A stretch of 64,000 nt of DNA from Actinomycetes bacterium (GCA_023460975.1 JAEWOG010000103.1:62001-126000); one strand, 5' to 3'; numbered from the stretch's first letter, positions 29,286-42,558 are shown. Notes: generated by a model not told the origin, from the sequence alone. Numbers and translations are program-made.

Positions 29286-30155
29286 TCACTTGACCTTGAC
29301 GGTGGCCTTGCCTGCCGACGCCTTGTTCGTGTCCGACGCCGCCAGCGACGCCTTGAGGGTGTACTTGCCCTTGACCTTGATCTTCTTGATCTTGACCGTG
29401 GCCTTGCCGTTCTTGACGGTCGCGGTGACCTTCTTCTTGAACTTCTTGGGGCCCTTGACGTTGACGGTCACCGTGCCGTCGGTCACGCCGGTGACGGCGA
29501 CCTTGGCGGTGATGGTGCCCTTCTTGTACTTGGCGCTCACCTTGGTGGTGGTGTCCACGGCCACCGGGGCGCTGCCCGAGTGGATGGTGTCGATCGTCAG
29601 GTCACCCGCGGCCGGCTTCGTGCAGACGAGGTCCGCCGCTGCCACGCCCGCCGGAGCGCCGCCCTTGAAGAGCTTGAGGTCGACACGGAACTTGTCCGCA
29701 CTGATCACGTGCTTGGCGCCCAGCGCGCCGCCGGTCACGGCGAACATCGGGCCGGTGGCGTTGACGGTGAAGGCCGCAGCCGTCACGGGCGTGCGCGCGA
29801 TCGTGAACACGGAGTCCTGCGCCACGCCGTCGGTCACCGTGGTGAGCGTCGCGGTGCCCTCGATCGTGTCGGCACCCACCAGGTCACCGGTGATCAGCTG
29901 GGCGACGTTGAGGGGCACGTCCACCTTGGCGGTGCCGTTGAGCACCGGCGTGGCCACGCCCGGGTCGACGCTCGCGGGCGCGTCGGTGTCGAAGGAGACC
30001 TCCAGGTCCACCGGGGCCATGCTCAATGCCATGCAGTTGTACTTGAGCTTGGCGGACTCTGCCTGCGCAGGAGCCGTCAGCACAGCACCGGAGCCCACGA
30101 CGAGTGCGGCAGCACCGAGGCTGGCCGCAATGCGCGACTTGAGCGAGTAGGACAT
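29286..30155 (-). CDS. Secreted DUF6801-like protein with C-terminal Ig-like domain
   Basis: A 289-residue exported protein. It has a signal peptide (LKSRIAASLGAAALVVGSGA to AQA, about residue 31), a domain starting AKLKYNCMALSMAPVDLEVSF that resembles the actinobacterial DUF6801 module, and a Lys-rich bacterial Ig-like repeat (VTVNVKGPKKFKKKVTATVK, about 210-289). Such proteins are probably cell-surface; the function is unknown. The ATG at 30155 has GGGAGGG upstream; the plus-strand palindrome at 30241-30252 lies in its promoter region. Confidence 0.75.
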   Translation of the reverse strand: MSYSLKSRIAASLGAAALVVGSGAVLTAPAQAESAKLKYNCMALSMAPVDLEVSFDTDAPASVDPGVATPVLNGTAKVDVPLNVAQLITGDLVGADTIEGTATLTTVTDGVAQDSVFTIARTPVTAAAFTVNATGPMFAVTGGALGAKHVISADKFRVDLKLFKGGAPAGVAAADLVCTKPAAGDLTIDTIHSGSAPVAVDTTTKVSAKYKKGTITAKVAVTGVTDGTVTVNVKGPKKFKKKVTATVKNGKATVKIKKIKVKGKYTLKASLAASDTNKASAGKATVKVK

Positions 30156-30240
30156 GGGTTTCCCTCCCAGGAACGGGGTCGCCGGGGGCACGAGCACGGC
30201 TCGTGGCGACCAGTTGTGACACGGTGTTGCACGTGAAGTT

Positions 30241-30252
30241 GATCACGTGATC
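30241..30252. promoter_or_regulatory. 12-bp palindrome GATCACGTGATC
   Basis: A perfect palindrome with a CACGTG core, 86 bases upstream of the secreted-protein gene start. A possible operator; no regulator is assigned. Confidence 0.35.
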
Positions 30253-30330
30253 GTTGCCTCACCGTACACAACGACCCAAGGCCACAACCCCCGAATCAGC
30301 GAGGGGACCGACGACTCCGCCGAGGCCCGG

Positions 30331-30639
30331 TCAGCGCTTGGCCGGGCGGACGAACCGAGACAGGGCCCCGCCAACGCACAGGTAGACCAATGCACCCAGC
30401 GCACAGTTGGCGACACCGCTCTTGACCCGGCCCCACTCGCCCTCGAACTCGAAGACGCCGGAATAGGGCGAGAACGCGTCCATACCCAGCAGGTCGGCGC
30501 CACGGATCACGGCGCGCACGGCGTCGATTCCCGGGTCAGCCCGCAGCGCGATGAGCACCGCGGCGATGGTGAAGATGAGCGCTGATGCGACCGCGGCGGC
30601 CCACAGCAGCGTCGCGAGAACGGCCCGAAGCGTCGACAT
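30331..30639 (-). CDS. Small membrane protein (102 aa)
   Basis: A 102-residue protein with an N-terminal membrane helix (about 5-30), a soluble loop (YSGVFEFEGEWGRVKSG) and a C-terminal helix (NCALGALVYLCVGGAL). It starts nine bases after the enoyl-CoA hydratase stop on the same strand, so the two may be cotranscribed. No family is recognised; the frame, codon pattern and hydrophobic pattern support a real gene. Confidence 0.7.
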   Translation of the reverse strand: MSTLRAVLATLLWAAAVASALIFTIAAVLIALRADPGIDAVRAVIRGADLLGMDAFSPYSGVFEFEGEWGRVKSGVANCALGALVYLCVGGALSRFVRPAKR

Positions 30640-30648
30640 CTCTCCCCC

Positions 30649-31425
30649 TCAACGCCCGACGAACGTGGCTTTGCCGGGGCCGTTGTCCACGAAGGAACGC
30701 ATGCCGGCCACACCGTCCTCGGTGGCGAACACCCCGGCGAACTGCGCGCGCTCGATCTCCAGGCCCGTGTCGAGATCCACCTCGAGGCCCCGGTCGATGC
30801 ATTCCTTGGCCGCTCGTACGGCCAGCGCCGCGGCGCCGTTGAACTGCGCGGCCCACTCCACGGCAGCCGGGTAGACCTCCTCGGCGGGCAGCACGCGGTC
30901 GACGAGGCCGATGGCCAGCGCCTCGTCCGCCTTGACGTGCCTGCCCGTGAAGATCAGGTCCTTCGCGCGGCTCGGTCCGACGAGTCGGCTCAGGCGCTGG
31001 GTCCCGCCCGCGCCCGGGATGATGCCCAGGAGCACCTCAGGCTGGCCGAAGGTCGCGTTCTCAGCCGCGAACCGCAGATCCGCCGCCAGCGTGAGCTCGC
31101 ACCCTCCACCCAACGCGTAGCCGTTGACGGCCGCGATCACAGGCTTGGGGATACGGGCGATCGCGGTGACCGCGGACGAGACCGACGCGGAGGCCTTGAC
31201 CATGTCCGCGTACGACATGTCGGCCATTTCCTTGACGTCGTTGCCGGCGGCGAACACGCGCTCGCCACCCCACACGACGACGGCGCGGACGTCGTCGCGC
31301 TCGGTCACCTCGGCGGCAGCGGCGCGCAGGTCGGCCTGGAGTCCGAAGCTGATGGCGTTCATCTTCGGGCGGTTCAGCCGGATCGTGGCGACCCCCTCGC
31401 TCACGGTGACCTCAACGAACTCCAT
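30649..31425 (-). CDS. Enoyl-CoA hydratase/isomerase family protein
   Basis: A 258-residue crotonase. Features: FAAGNDVKEMADMSY (oxyanion loop, about residue 65), VNGYALGGGCELTLAADLRFA (about 95-115), and GQPEVLLGIIPGAGGTQRLSRLVG, with the glutamate of QPEV and a second position typical of active hydratases. It probably works in beta-oxidation with the nearby Etf. The ATG at 31425 has GAGGAGAGG upstream. It is divergent from glgX. Confidence 0.93.
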   Translation of the reverse strand: MEFVEVTVSEGVATIRLNRPKMNAISFGLQADLRAAAAEVTERDDVRAVVVWGGERVFAAGNDVKEMADMSYADMVKASASVSSAVTAIARIPKPVIAAVNGYALGGGCELTLAADLRFAAENATFGQPEVLLGIIPGAGGTQRLSRLVGPSRAKDLIFTGRHVKADEALAIGLVDRVLPAEEVYPAAVEWAAQFNGAAALAVRAAKECIDRGLEVDLDTGLEIERAQFAGVFATEDGVAGMRSFVDNGPGKATFVGR

Positions 31426-31528
31426 GCCTGCTTCCTCTCCTCGCCCGGATGTGGTGACGGCCTGTACGGGACACGCGCACCGTGGGGTGCATTCTGCCCG
31501 CCTGCCCCCACCCGGTGACAATGGGTTG

Positions 31529-33688
<2,160 letters not shown>

Positions 33689-33721
33689 CGTCTCAGGGTC
33701 CCAGGCGTCCCAGGCATTGCA

Positions 33722-33747
33722 GGTTCCCCCGCATCTGCGGGGGAACT
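33722..33747 (+). terminator. glgX terminator hairpin
   Basis: TTCCCCCGCA-TC-TGCGGGGGAA, a 9- to 11-bp stem 35 bases after the glgX stop, between convergent genes. It looks like a type I-E CRISPR repeat but occurs once only. Confidence 0.65.
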
Positions 33748-33860
33748 GGAACTTCCGGGCCGTTGCACAGCACCAGAAGTTCAGGACACGCCCACGAAGT
33801 TCACCCGGGAGCCGTACGGGCACACCCGATCCCCGCCCGGCGTCTCCGGGCGACCAGCGC

Positions 33861-34445
33861 TCACAGGTCGGTCGGCAACCCCGAACGGACGAGTGCCAAC
33901 ACATCGTCCGTGCCGCGCAGTGCCGCGACGATCACGGGAGCCGGGCTCGCGAAACGACCCGGCAGGTCGGCCTCCCCCGCTGCGGGATCCACGGGCCAGG
34001 CCAGCCGCTCCTCGGTCAGGGAGAACTGCGCGTCCACCCCTGGTTTGTTGCCCCGCGGGTCCTGCCGGTGCCACGCGCCCCCGACGTGAACGGCGACCAA
34101 GCCGTGCAGCATGAAGACGTCACCCTCGCGCAACCGCTGGTAGCACAACGCCGTCGGAATCCCTTCCGTACGCAGCAACGCGGCCAGCAGGTGCGACTTG
34201 GCGTAGCAGAGCCCCACCCGCTCACGCAGCACGTCGGAGGCCGACAGGGTGACGCGCGGATCAGCGGCATCGATCGAGTGGGCAACCTCGTCGCGCACCC
34301 ACTCGAACGCCGCGCGGGCGTACGCCTCCGTGCCCTCGCCGGCCGCACTCCTCAACTCGGCAGCCAGACGCATCACGTCCGGGTGCCGCGCCTCGACCAC
34401 GTCGTCAGCCGCCAGGAACCGCTGCAGGTCGTCACTCCCAGTCAT
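33861..34445 (-). CDS. Transglutaminase-like cysteine peptidase-fold protein
   Basis: A 194-residue transglutaminase-superfamily protein. The likely triad is Cys in GLCYAKSHLLAALLRTEGI (about residue 80), His in HGLVAVHVGGAWHRQD (about 115) and the Asp following it. Small proteins of this type are probably proteases or amidases of unknown substrate. TACGGT at 34452-34457, six bases before the ATG, suggests a leaderless transcript. It ends convergent with glgX. Confidence 0.88.
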   Translation of the reverse strand: MTGSDDLQRFLAADDVVEARHPDVMRLAAELRSAAGEGTEAYARAAFEWVRDEVAHSIDAADPRVTLSASDVLRERVGLCYAKSHLLAALLRTEGIPTALCYQRLREGDVFMLHGLVAVHVGGAWHRQDPRGNKPGVDAQFSLTEERLAWPVDPAAGEADLPGRFASPAPVIVAALRGTDDVLALVRSGLPTDL

Positions 34446-34465
34446 CGCGCGACCGTACGCCGCCC

Positions 34466-37048
34466 TCAGTCGGGCAGCGCCACCAACCCCAGTTCGGCCA
34501 CAGAGACCAGCGACGCGTGACGCGGCACCACGCGCACCGTGTAGCCCAGAGAGCCCGAGCGGTCGAGGCCGACGGTGACGTCGAAACGGTGTCGGTTGCC
34601 CTCGTACGACTCGGTCGCCGTCATCGGCAGCACCGCGCGGTCGAGGAGCTCGTCCTCGGCCCCAACCCGACCGTGGACCACCTGGACCTCGACGTCGTCG
34701 ACACCCAGGTCGCCCAGGGCCACGTACGCCCGCACCGCCAGGTCGGCGCCGACCTGGACGACATCGTCCACCCCGTGCGACTCCACGTGCTCGACCCGTA
34801 CGCCGCTCCAGCCGCCGCGGATCCTCGCCTTCCACTCGGCCAGCTCACGCGCTCCGGCGAAGTCGTGGTTGAGCGCGGCGGCGGTCCGGGCCGCGGGGGC
34901 GTAGAGCTCGCGGACGTAGTCGCTGACCTGTCGCGTCGCGAGCACCTTGGGCCCCAGCGACTTCAGGGTGTGACGCACCATGTCGATCCAGTCGCCGGGC
35001 ACCCCTGCCTCGTCGCGGCTGTAGAAGCGGGGGGCGACTTCCGACTCGATGAGGTCGTAGAGGGCCGCCGCCTCGAGATCATCGCGCCGGTCGGCGTCCT
35101 CGATGCCGTCCGCGGACGGGATCGCCCAGCCGTTGTGGCCGTCGAACCACTCGTCCCACCAGCCGTCGAGGATGGACAGGTTGAGGCCGCCGTTGAGGGC
35201 GGCCTTCATGCCCGAGGTGCCGCACGCCTCGTACGGGCGCAGCGGGTTGTTGAGCCACACGTCGCAGCCGGGGTAGAGCGGCTGCGCCATCGCGATGTCG
35301 TAGTTGGGCAGGAACGCGATGCGGTGGCGCACCTGCGGGTCGTCGGCGAAGCGCACCATCTCCTGGATCAACCGCTTGCCGGTCTCGTCGGCGGGGTGCG
35401 ACTTGCCGGCGATGACGAGCTGCACCGGGCGCTCGGGGTCGAGAAGGAGCCGCTTGAGGCGCTCGGGGTCACGCAGCATCAGAGTCAGCCGCTTGTAGGT
35501 CGGCACCCGCCGCGCGAACCCAATGGTCAGCACGTCGGGGTCGAGCGCAGTGTCGATCCAGGTGCGCTCGGCTGCGGCGAATCCGCGCTTGGCGGCCGAG
35601 CGCTCGAGCCGCTTGCGGGCATCGCGCACGAGCCGCTCCCGCAGGTCCCGCTTCAGGGACCAGATCTCGGCGTCACTCACCTGGTCGAGCACCTCGAAGT
35701 ACGGGTCCACGTCGTCAGAGGTCACGTCGACGCCGCGACCGGCCACGAGCTCGAAGATCTCGGGAGCCACCCAGGTGGGGGCGTGCACGCCGTTGGTGAT
35801 GGATCCGATCGGGACGTCGGCCTCGTCGAAGGCGGGCCACAGTCCGTTGAACATCCCGCGGCTGACGTGACCGTGCAGTTGCGAGACACCGTTGGCGCGC
35901 TGGGCCAGGCGGAAGCCCATCACGGCCATGTTGAAGACGCCTGGATCGCCATCGGCGTAGTCCTCGGCCCCCAGAGCGAGCACGCGCTCGACCGGCACGC
36001 CGGGGGTCGGCGACCCTGCGCCGCCGAAGTACTGCTCGATGAGCTCGCGCGAGAACCGGTCGATCCCGGCCGGGACGGGGGTGTGCGTGGTGAACACGGT
36101 GCCGGCCCGGGAGAGCTCGAGCGCGGTGTCGAAGTCCAGACGCGGGCCCGCGGGATCCACGGTGAGCTCTCGGATGCGCTCGATGCCCAGGAACCCGGCG
36201 TGGCCCTCGTTGGTGTGGAAGACCTCCGGAGCCGGGGCGCCGGTGATCTCGGACCACACGCGCAGCGCCTTGACGCCGCCGACGCCCAGCAGCAGCTCCT
36301 GGCGCAGCCGGTGCTCGGAGGTGCCGCCGTAGAGGCGGTCGGTGACGTCGCGGTACTGCTGGCTGTTCTCCTCCACATCGGTGTCCAGGAGCAGCAGCGG
36401 CACCCGCCCGACGTGCGCGACGTAGATGTCCGCCACGAGGTCGGGGCCCTCCGGCAGGGGCAGGCGCACCTTCGCGCGCGACCCGTCTGCCCTGCGCAGC
36501 ACGCTCAGCGGCAGCTCGTCCGGGTCGAGGACGGGATAGGTCTCCAACTGCCAGCCGTCCCGACTCAGGGACTGCTTGAAGTAGCCGTGCTTGTAGAGCA
36601 ACCCGACGCCGATGACGGGGATGCCGAGGTCGGAGGAGGCCTTGAGGTGGTCGCCGGCGAGGATGCCGAGGCCGCCGGAGTATTGCGGGAGGACCGAGGT
36701 GATGCCGTACTCCGGCGAGAAGTACGCGATCGAGCGCGGCCAGCCACCGTCCTGTCGGTGGTACCACCGCTCACCGCTCAGGTACGCCTTGAGGTCGTCG
36801 ACCAGCACGGTGGTCTCGACGAGGAACTCCTCATCGGCAGCGAGCTCGTCGAGCCGCGCGGGCTCCACAGCCGCGAGCAGGCGGACGGGATCGTGACGCA
36901 CGGCCTCCCACAACTGGGCGTCGATCCGCTCGAACAGGCGCTGCGTCCTGGGATGCCAGGACCACCGCAGGTTGCCCGCCAGGAGGGTGAGTCCGCCGAG
37001 CACCTCGGGGAGGACCGGGCGCACGCTGAACCGTCGAATCGCTCGCAT
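34466..37048 (-). CDS. glgP: Alpha-glucan (maltodextrin/glycogen) phosphorylase
   Basis: An 860-residue GT35 enzyme of the bacterial short-loop type; it releases glucose-1-phosphate from glucan chains. Motifs: YFSPEYGITSVLPQYSGGLG (about 108), HTNEGHAGFLGIERIREL (about 285), TTHTPVPAG (about 320) and the PLP lysine region EACGTSGMKAALNGGLN (about 610). The DUF3417-type N-terminus (MRAIRRFSVRPVLPEVLGGL) is typical. Its promoter is leaderless and carries a LacI-type palindrome at the -35 box, so catabolite or sugar control is likely. Confidence 0.96.
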   Translation of the reverse strand: MRAIRRFSVRPVLPEVLGGLTLLAGNLRWSWHPRTQRLFERIDAQLWEAVRHDPVRLLAAVEPARLDELAADEEFLVETTVLVDDLKAYLSGERWYHRQDGGWPRSIAYFSPEYGITSVLPQYSGGLGILAGDHLKASSDLGIPVIGVGLLYKHGYFKQSLSRDGWQLETYPVLDPDELPLSVLRRADGSRAKVRLPLPEGPDLVADIYVAHVGRVPLLLLDTDVEENSQQYRDVTDRLYGGTSEHRLRQELLLGVGGVKALRVWSEITGAPAPEVFHTNEGHAGFLGIERIRELTVDPAGPRLDFDTALELSRAGTVFTTHTPVPAGIDRFSRELIEQYFGGAGSPTPGVPVERVLALGAEDYADGDPGVFNMAVMGFRLAQRANGVSQLHGHVSRGMFNGLWPAFDEADVPIGSITNGVHAPTWVAPEIFELVAGRGVDVTSDDVDPYFEVLDQVSDAEIWSLKRDLRERLVRDARKRLERSAAKRGFAAAERTWIDTALDPDVLTIGFARRVPTYKRLTLMLRDPERLKRLLLDPERPVQLVIAGKSHPADETGKRLIQEMVRFADDPQVRHRIAFLPNYDIAMAQPLYPGCDVWLNNPLRPYEACGTSGMKAALNGGLNLSILDGWWDEWFDGHNGWAIPSADGIEDADRRDDLEAAALYDLIESEVAPRFYSRDEAGVPGDWIDMVRHTLKSLGPKVLATRQVSDYVRELYAPAARTAAALNHDFAGARELAEWKARIRGGWSGVRVEHVESHGVDDVVQVGADLAVRAYVALGDLGVDDVEVQVVHGRVGAEDELLDRAVLPMTATESYEGNRHRFDVTVGLDRSGSLGYTVRVVPRHASLVSVAELGLVALPD

Positions 37049-37054
37049 CCGGAC

Positions 37055-37083
37055 ACCCTAGGGCAACAATTGGAACGTTCCAA
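37055..37083 (-). promoter_or_regulatory. glgP promoter with LacI-type operator in the glgP/glgE divergent region
   Basis: TTGGAA (37078-37083), a 17-base spacer, TAGGGT (37055-37060), six bases and the glgP ATG. The perfect 14-bp palindrome TTGGAACGTTCCAA (37070-37083) covers the -35 box. Its central AACGTT is typical of LacI-family sites. Being symmetrical, it also gives TTGGAA towards glgE. Confidence 0.65.
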
Positions 37084-37134
37084 GACCCGCGTCCACGTTT
37101 GCATCTGGCGCCTTGCACCGACCAAGGTGGACCC

Positions 37135-39123
37135 ATGGTCGGACGCATTCCCGTCATGGACGTCTCCCCCGTGGTCGACGAGGGTCGCCTGCCCGCGAAG
37201 GCAACGGTGGGCGAGCCGCTGCCCGTACGCGCCACCGTCTTCCGCGAGGGTCACGACCGGCTGGGGGCCGAGGTGGTTCTCACCGGCCCGGACGGTGTGC
37301 GACGCGAGCCGGTGCGGATGGTGCCCGGAGAGGACGGCCCGGATCGCTACGTGGCGTGGGTGACGCCCGACGTCGCGGGCGAGTGGTCCTACGAGGTGTG
37401 GGCGTGGTCCGACCCGTCCGCGACCTGGCTGCACGATGCGGTCGTCAAGATCGAGGCCGGCGTCGACGTGGAGCTCATGTTCGCCGAGGGAGTCGCCCTC
37501 CTCGCTCGCGTCGCCGCGGCCCACCCGCTCACGGCGGCGGAGCGGACGGTCGTCACCGCGGCGAGCGAAGCAGCGACCGATCGCACACGACCCGTGCCCG
37601 CGCGGTTGGCTGTGGTCACGAGCGCCGAGGTGATCGCCCTGCTGCGCAGGCGGCCCCTGCGCGATCTGGTGAGCACCGCCGGACCGTACGCCGCCCGCGC
37701 CGACCGGGAGCGCGCCCTGCGCGGCGCCTGGTACGAGTTCTTCCCGCGCTCGGAGGGCGCACGCCTGACGGCTGACGGAACACTCGTCTCAGGCACCTTC
37801 CGTACGGCGGCACGGCGCCTCGACGCCGTCGCCGCGATGGGCTTCGACGTGATCTACCTGCCGCCGATCCACCCCATCGGCGAGGTCAATCGCAAGGGGC
37901 CCAACAACGCGGTGCTGCCGGACGGCGAGAAGGCGCCGGCGCACTGGGCAGGCTCGCCGTGGGCCATCGGGAGCAAGGACGGCGGTCACGACGCGGTCCA
38001 CCCTGAACTCGGCACGATGGCGGACTTCGACGCCTTCGTTGCGCGCGCCGGCGAGCTGGGCCTGGAGGTGGCTCTGGACCTCGCCCTGCAGGCGGCCCCC
38101 GATCATCCGTGGGTGGCCGAGCACCCCGAGTTCTTCACCACCAGGCTCGACGGCACGATCGCCTACGCGGAGAACCCGCCCAAGAAGTACCAGGACATCT
38201 ACCCGATCAACTTCGACAACGATCCCGCGGCGATCCGGGCGGAGGTCCTGCGCGTGGTGCGTCACTGGATGTCGCACGGTGTGCGCATCTTCCGCGTCGA
38301 CAACCCGCACACCAAGCCCTTGGAGTTCTGGGAGTGGCTGCTCACCGAGGTCCGCGCCACCGATCCTGACGTCGTGTTCCTCTCGGAGGCATTCACCCGT
38401 CCCGCGATGATGCACGCGCTCGGCGCGGTCGGGTTCCACCAGAGCTACACCTACTTCACGTGGCGGGTGCACAAGGAGGAGATCGGCGACTACCTGACCG
38501 AGCTCGCCCGCTCCAGCGACCACCTGATGCGGCCGAACTTCTTCGTGAACACCCCCGACATCCTCCACGCTTCCCTGCAGTACGGGGGCCCGGCCGCCTT
38601 CCGGATCCGCGCCACCCTCGCCGCGATGAGCTCGCCGTCGTGGGGCATGTACGCCGGGTTCGAGTTGTACGAGCACGTCGCGGTGCGTCCCGGCAGCGAG
38701 GAGTACCTCGACTCCGAGAAGTACCAGATCCGGATTCGGGACTGGGCCGGCGCCGAAGCAACGGGGCGCACCTTGGCTCCGTACGTGACCCGCCTCAACG
38801 AGATCCGTCGCGAGCACCCCGCGCTCGGCCTGCTGCGCAACGTGGTGATCCACCACACCGATGACGACCACGTGATCGCCTTCAGCAAGCGGCACGTGCT
38901 GCCCGATGGCAGCCAGGACACGGTCGTCGTCGTCATCAATCTCGATCCGCACGGGACGCGGGAGACGACCGTCCACCTGGATCTGCCGGCCCTCGGCAAG
39001 GGCTGGGACGAGAGCTTCGTGGTCCGCGACGAGATCACGGGCGCGGAGTGGACGTGGAGTGCGCACAACTACGTGCGCCTCGACCCCGGCCACGAGGTGG
39101 CCCACGTCCTGATCGTGAAATGA
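37135..39123 (+). CDS. glgE: Alpha-1,4-glucan:maltose-1-phosphate maltosyltransferase
   Basis: A 662-residue GH13_3 enzyme that adds maltosyl units from maltose-1-phosphate to glucan. It has an N-terminal DUF3416 beta domain, PPIHPIGEVNRKGPNN (about residue 243), the nucleophile in IFRVDNPHTKPLEFWEWL (about 387), the acid in FLSEAFTRPAMM (about 415) and YFTWR/NFFVNTPDIL. The start has AAGGTGG upstream. It is the committed polymerising step of the TreS-Mak-GlgE route, whose other genes lie 1.7 kb downstream on the same strand. Confidence 0.97.
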   Translation: MVGRIPVMDVSPVVDEGRLPAKATVGEPLPVRATVFREGHDRLGAEVVLTGPDGVRREPVRMVPGEDGPDRYVAWVTPDVAGEWSYEVWAWSDPSATWLHDAVVKIEAGVDVELMFAEGVALLARVAAAHPLTAAERTVVTAASEAATDRTRPVPARLAVVTSAEVIALLRRRPLRDLVSTAGPYAARADRERALRGAWYEFFPRSEGARLTADGTLVSGTFRTAARRLDAVAAMGFDVIYLPPIHPIGEVNRKGPNNAVLPDGEKAPAHWAGSPWAIGSKDGGHDAVHPELGTMADFDAFVARAGELGLEVALDLALQAAPDHPWVAEHPEFFTTRLDGTIAYAENPPKKYQDIYPINFDNDPAAIRAEVLRVVRHWMSHGVRIFRVDNPHTKPLEFWEWLLTEVRATDPDVVFLSEAFTRPAMMHALGAVGFHQSYTYFTWRVHKEEIGDYLTELARSSDHLMRPNFFVNTPDILHASLQYGGPAAFRIRATLAAMSSPSWGMYAGFELYEHVAVRPGSEEYLDSEKYQIRIRDWAGAEATGRTLAPYVTRLNEIRREHPALGLLRNVVIHHTDDDHVIAFSKRHVLPDGSQDTVVVVINLDPHGTRETTVHLDLPALGKGWDESFVVRDEITGAEWTWSAHNYVRLDPGHEVAHVLIVK

Positions 39124-39235
39124 CCAGACCACCACAGGCAACGTCCGGCTGACGGACAACTTCACCCCGCGCACCGGCGTCCCCAGCACTATGCTCCGGT
39201 CGCCCGGCCCGGGCACCGCCGACGAGAGGGTCCCC

Positions 39236-40693
39236 GTGAGTCCCAGATCCCGCACCGCAGCCCTGACCACCGCGTTGGCTGCGGGCCTCGCCCCGGCGCT
39301 CCTCGCGCTCCCAGCCCCCTCACTCGCGGGTCCCTCACTCGCGGGCCCGCTGCCCACGGGACCGGTGCCCACGGCCGTGAGCGCGCAGGCGGCCGCGGAG
39401 TCGTCCGGACCGAAGCAGGCCACGGTGTGGGTCCCGATGAAGATCGGTGGCGCGAAGGTGCGCGCGCCCCGCGCACGCCTGAGGATCACCTTCTCCGGGC
39501 GACGTGGCCAGCTCGTCGGTCTCGAGTCCAACGGCCGCACGGCGGACGGGGCGACGCTTCGGCGTCTGAAGGGCAGGCGCACTCTCGGCGCCCGGGTCTC
39601 CTCCGGGGGCCAGCCGGTGTGGACACTGCCCCGCCACGGCTCGTACGTCTTCACCTACACCCAACGCGCACGGCGCGACGTCCAACTCCTCGACGTACGC
39701 CGCACGGTCCTGGCCGGAGCAGAGCACGAGCAACTGGTCCCGGCGTCGGGGCGCAGGTACTGGGTCGAAGCACAGGTCCCGAGCACGGGCGCGGCGTTGC
39801 GGGTCGGCGGCACGCGCCGTGCCGCGTGGCAGTCCGTGCACACCAGCACGCGGCCCCAGGGCCAGAACATCGCAAGCCGACTCGTGGCGCTGCTGCCCGG
39901 CCACGCACCCATGCACGTCCTCGGAGATTCGCTGTACGACTCCGCGCTCCCCGCTGTCCGCACCGGAGAGCGGGTGTGGTTCTACACGACCGGCGGGACG
40001 GCATCGATCTCTCCAGCCGTGCACACCGGACTGTCCGTCGACGGCACCCCCGTACCCCTCGCGGGCTCACTCATGATGGTCAGCACGCTCGACGTGCCGG
40101 TCGACTCCTTCCTGCAGACGACCTCCGAGGGGCTGGCCGACGGTGAGCAGGCCGTGGCGCGGCTGCTCGACGAGCCGCGGGCGCTGTCGTTCCCCCAGAC
40201 CGTGTGGACGGGTCTCGGCGGCACGCGGACGCTGGTCACCGTCGTACGGGGCGAGCAGGGTCAGGCACCGCCCGAGTCGTCCTCGAAGGATGCGACCTTC
40301 GCCCTGCGTTCGGTGAAGATGCTGCCACCGCTCCCGGCCCCGGGCCCGGGCACGTCGGCGACGGTCGACTTCACCCCCGACCACCCGGGCCAGTGGGTGG
40401 CCGCTCCCATGAACGTGACGAACTTCGACTTCCGCGTGACGTCCACCCCCGGGCCCGGCTGGAGCATGCACCTGCGGTCGCTGTTCACGTGGGACTGCGG
40501 GCCCGAGGCCCCGAACGGCTGCGGCGACGCGACGGGCACCACGCTCTCCGGTGTGAACACGTACTGGCCCGGGATGGCCATGGGCATCAGGCCCCCCGCG
40601 TTCGCGCTGCTGCAGCTGCCGAGCGCCACCTCGGGCACCACCACGCTCACGATCGAGAACACGAGCACCGGCTCGGCCACGAACGCGCCGTAG
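39236..40693 (+). CDS. Secreted protein of unknown function within the glgE-treS cluster
   Basis: A 485-residue exported protein. The signal peptide (SRTAALTTALAAGLAPALLA) is followed by a Pro/Gly/Ala linker made of 15-bp repeats (SLAGP repeated). The mature region is beta-rich, with VWVPMKIGGAKVRAPRARL and, near the end, FTPDHPGQWVAAPMNVTNFDF and paired cysteines (WDCGPEAPNGCGD). No domain is recognised. The GTG start at 39236 has GAGAGGG upstream. A terminator follows, so it is a separate unit that interrupts the storage-glucan genes. Codon use looks like its neighbours. Confidence 0.7.
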   Translation: MSPRSRTAALTTALAAGLAPALLALPAPSLAGPSLAGPLPTGPVPTAVSAQAAAESSGPKQATVWVPMKIGGAKVRAPRARLRITFSGRRGQLVGLESNGRTADGATLRRLKGRRTLGARVSSGGQPVWTLPRHGSYVFTYTQRARRDVQLLDVRRTVLAGAEHEQLVPASGRRYWVEAQVPSTGAALRVGGTRRAAWQSVHTSTRPQGQNIASRLVALLPGHAPMHVLGDSLYDSALPAVRTGERVWFYTTGGTASISPAVHTGLSVDGTPVPLAGSLMMVSTLDVPVDSFLQTTSEGLADGEQAVARLLDEPRALSFPQTVWTGLGGTRTLVTVVRGEQGQAPPESSSKDATFALRSVKMLPPLPAPGPGTSATVDFTPDHPGQWVAAPMNVTNFDFRVTSTPGPGWSMHLRSLFTWDCGPEAPNGCGDATGTTLSGVNTYWPGMAMGIRPPAFALLQLPSATSGTTTLTIENTSTGSATNAP

Positions 40694-40706
40694 CCGCGAG
40701 GGGCTT

Positions 40707-40741
40707 CCCCTGCCGCCCGTCGCTGGGCGGCGGGGGCCTCG
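40707..40741 (+). terminator. Terminator after the secreted-protein gene
   Basis: CCCC-T-GCCGCCC, loop GTCGCT, GGGCGGC-GGGGG (12-bp stem with one G-U), then CCTCGTTTG. It separates the secreted-protein gene from treS. Confidence 0.8.
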
Positions 40742-40820
40742 TTTGTGATCCCGCGCTCGATCGGCAAGGCTGGGAAGCCCGGGCCGCGTGCGAGGTGCGG
40801 CCGAGTCAGGAGGTCCCCAC

Positions 40821-42545
<1,725 letters not shown>

Positions 42546-42558
42546 AGGAGGCAACCCC

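Noticed and set aside
27269..29293. Open frame of 674 codons antisense to etfA and etfB
   Set aside because: Spans two conserved genes on the other strand and has filler composition.
33722..33747. Sequence resembling a type I-E CRISPR repeat (TTCCCCCGCA-TC-TGCGGGGGAA)
   Set aside because: It occurs once, has no spacer or second copy and no cas genes, and sits just after glgX where a terminator is expected.
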